Source of the DNA: Chloroflexota bacterium
GTDB lineage: Bacteria; Chloroflexota; Chloroflexia; Chloroflexales; Chloroflexaceae
DNA length: 34,334 nucleotides
Reading direction: 5' to 3'
Assembly (NCBI GenBank): GCA_030550625.1
Contig: JAUQOZ010000258.1
Coordinates: 1 to 34,334, forward strand
This document shows, piece by piece, positions 33,015-34,334 of this stretch. The position numbers were made by a program, and so were the translations under genes. The stretch's first letter is position 1, and each line of letters begins with the position of its first letter. The notes below the pieces were generated by a model, which saw only the letters and a program-made list of their open reading frames with translations, was not told the origin of the DNA and searched no databases.

Positions 33015-34013
33015 ATGATCATCTCACGCACGCCGTTGCGGATTAGTTTTGCCGGTGGCGGCAGTGATTTGCCGGCCTTCTACCGCCATGAACCGGGGGC
33101 AGTGGTGAGTACAGCGATCAACAAGTATATCTACATCACCGTCAACGAGAAGTTTGACCATCAGATCCGGGCCAGCTATTCAGTAACCGAGATTGTTGAT
33201 CAGGTGGATGACCTCAAGCATCAACTGATCCGGGAAGCGTTGCGTTTGGTGGGGCGGCAGCATTCGATCGAGATTACCTCGATCTCCGATATTCCCTCGC
33301 AGGGCACTGGTCTCGGTTCATCGAGCACTTATACCGTGGGTCTCTTGAATGCGCTCTACGCCTTTATTGGCCGCTTTGCCGGCGCCGAACGGTTGGCCCG
33401 CGAGGCGTGCATTATTGAGATTGAGCGTTGTGGCGCGCCGATCGGGAAGCAAGATCAATATATTGCTGCCTATGGCGGGTTGCAATTCATTCAATTTAAC
33501 CCTGATGAGACGGTGTTTGTTGACCCGATTATCTGCCGTGCTGAAACGAAGCAACGCTTGCAGCAACGGTTGATGATGCTGTACACCGGTGCTACCCGCA
33601 AGACGAGCGATGTGCTGCGCGAGCAGCGCGAGAATACTGAGCGTGATGAATCGCGCCGCCGGCATTTGCGCCGTATGGTGGAGTTGGCGCATGATCTGCG
33701 CCTTGCCCTGCACCACGATGACCTCGATGCGTTCGGCGAGATTTTGCACGAGGGCTGGATGCGCAAGCGCGAGTTGGCGAGCGGCATTTCGACGCCGCAG
33801 ATTGATGATTGGTACGAGCGGGCGCGGGCTGCCGGCGCGATCGGCGGCAAGATTCTCGGCGCTGGCGGGGGCGGGTTTTTGCTGGTCTATGCGCCTGAAG
33901 AGCGCCATGACGCCATCCGGGCGGCGTTGCCCGAATTACGCCATGTGCCCATGCAATTTGAGCCGCAAGGTAGTAAAATAATCTACGTGGAAGAGCGGTC
34001 GTTGGATTCGTGA
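33015..34013 (+). CDS. hddA: D-glycero-D-manno-heptose-7-phosphate kinase (GHMP family)
   Basis: A 332-residue GHMP kinase. It opens IISRTPLRISFAGGGSDLPAFY, has the ATP-binding glycine/serine motif GTGLGSSST at 97-105 (preceded by DIPSQ), then GAPIGKQDQYIAAYGGLQFIQF and the C-terminal KILGAGGGGFLLVYAPE. The full pattern, including D-x-P-A-F-Y and IGKQDQYIAAYGG, fits HddA enzymes, which phosphorylate C1 of heptose-7-phosphate in the GDP-D-glycero-D-manno-heptose pathway. Fucokinase or other sugar-1-kinases are the alternatives. AAGGGG lies 7 bases before the ATG. With gmhB in the same window, two pathway steps are present; the isomerase GmhA and guanylyltransferase HddC are not seen. Confidence 0.85.
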   Translation: MIISRTPLRISFAGGGSDLPAFYRHEPGAVVSTAINKYIYITVNEKFDHQIRASYSVTEIVDQVDDLKHQLIREALRLVGRQHSIEITSISDIPSQGTGLGSSSTYTVGLLNALYAFIGRFAGAERLAREACIIEIERCGAPIGKQDQYIAAYGGLQFIQFNPDETVFVDPIICRAETKQRLQQRLMMLYTGATRKTSDVLREQRENTERDESRRRHLRRMVELAHDLRLALHHDDLDAFGEILHEGWMRKRELASGISTPQIDDWYERARAAGAIGGKILGAGGGGFLLVYAPEERHDAIRAALPELRHVPMQFEPQGSKIIYVEERSLDS

Positions 34014-34054
34014 TTCGTCACGCGGCCAACCCTCGCTTCCAATGACCGGGGGGG

Positions 34055-34081
34055 AGCGAGAAGCGCATTGAGCTTCTCGCT
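34055..34081 (+). terminator. Hairpin after hddA (terminator or leader structure)
   Basis: AGCGAGAAGC (34055-34064) pairs perfectly with GCTTCTCGCT (34072-34081) around GCATTGA. The T tract after it is poor (GGGCTTCTATTT), so termination may be partial. It lies 42 bases after the hddA stop and 26 before the next start. A small GGAG-GTA-CTCC hairpin then covers the next ribosome site. Confidence 0.45.
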
Positions 34082-34106
34082 GGGCTTCTATTTAGGAGGT
34101 ACTCCC

Positions 34107-34334
34107 TTGGGTCATCGCTTCTTACGCTTCGGTCTGGTCTCCCTCATCGTCCTAGCCCTCATCCTTCCCCTCGCTATCACCACCGCTAACAATCCACCCT
34201 TCCGCCAATGGTTGCCCGCCGTCTTCGCGCCATCCGGCGAACCCCAGTATTGGATCAATGCGCCCTATTTTCCGGTGGCCAACGTCACCAATGACCGCTT
34301 CGATGAAATGGCGATCTTCTGGTTTGGTCAAGTC
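34107..34334 (+). CDS. Exported protein, N-terminal 76 residues only (runs off right edge)
   Basis: An open frame starts at TTG 34107 with a strong ribosome site, TAGGAGGT at 34093-34100, 6 bases upstream, and runs to the last base without a stop. There is no usable ATG or GTG near, so the TTG start is chosen from the ribosome site. The product begins GHRFLRFGLVSLIVLALILPLA, a signal peptide or membrane anchor, followed by LPAVFAPSGEPQYWINAPYFPV and FDEMAIFWFGQV. I do not recognise the family from this portion. Export is the only supported inference. It follows hddA by 93 bases and may be in its operon if the intervening hairpin is read through. Confidence 0.65.
   Translation, partial: MGHRFLRFGLVSLIVLALILPLAITTANNPPFRQWLPAVFAPSGEPQYWINAPYFPVANVTNDRFDEMAIFWFGQV

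Overview
The window looks like a polysaccharide or surface-glycan biosynthesis locus of a Chloroflexota bacterium, probably close to Chloroflexus or Roseiflexus. The genus-level guess is inference. It rests on GC-rich genes rich in GGC/GCC/CGATCG, secreted proteins with Thr-Pro-rich stalks, a V-[FY]-[LI]-P-L motif just after signal peptides, and a hydrazine-synthase-alpha-like surface protein. I saw no transposase, integrase, tRNA, rRNA or CRISPR array.

Layout. A minus-strand secreted protein is cut off at the left edge (1-195). It diverges, across an AT-rich spacer with a good sigma70-type promoter, from a plus-strand ArnT/PMT-like membrane glycosyltransferase (537-2060). From 25334 down to 2065 runs one long minus-strand series of 15 genes, mostly overlapping or within 30 bp. 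In transcription order these are: GmhB-type heptose bisphosphate phosphatase; HlyD/MacA-like lipoprotein adaptor; Wzz/BY-kinase-like co-polymerase with a ruined Walker A motif; Tat-exported deacetylase-like protein; large membrane protein with a spermidine-synthase-like domain; DUF1624 membrane acyltransferase-like protein; GT4; Wzx-type flippase; GT4; GT2; GT4; GT4; GT2; Wzy/WaaL-type polymerase/ligase; membrane-anchored BNR-repeat propeller; GT-C-like membrane protein. Gaps at 15159-15382 and 16550-16695 may divide it into two or three transcripts; the second holds a tandem hairpin repeat.

A second AT-rich divergent spacer (25335-26122) leads to a plus-strand 774-residue secreted protein. 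It combines a PD40/HzsA-like propeller, a CxxCH haem motif and a discoidin-like C-terminus, and ends at a hairpin terminator. Converging on it is a three-gene minus-strand operon (32325 to 28549): a polyprenyl-phosphate-hexose synthase-like GT2, a multi-spanning GT-C-like protein and a GT87-like mannosyltransferase. After a third AT-rich divergent spacer come hddA (heptose-7-phosphate kinase) and the start of another exported protein that runs off the right edge.

How it fits together (inference). HddA and GmhB are two steps of the GDP-D-glycero-D-manno-heptose route. Cytoplasmic GT2/GT4 enzymes would build a lipid-linked repeat, the flippase would move it out, and the Wzy-like protein would polymerise or ligate it under control of the non-kinase co-polymerase. 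The GT2-plus-GT-C operon and the 537 gene would add sugars outside the membrane from polyprenyl-phosphate donors. No initiating phosphoglycosyltransferase, Wza-type outer-membrane channel, GmhA or HddC is present in the window. Absence of Wza fits a single-membrane cell envelope.
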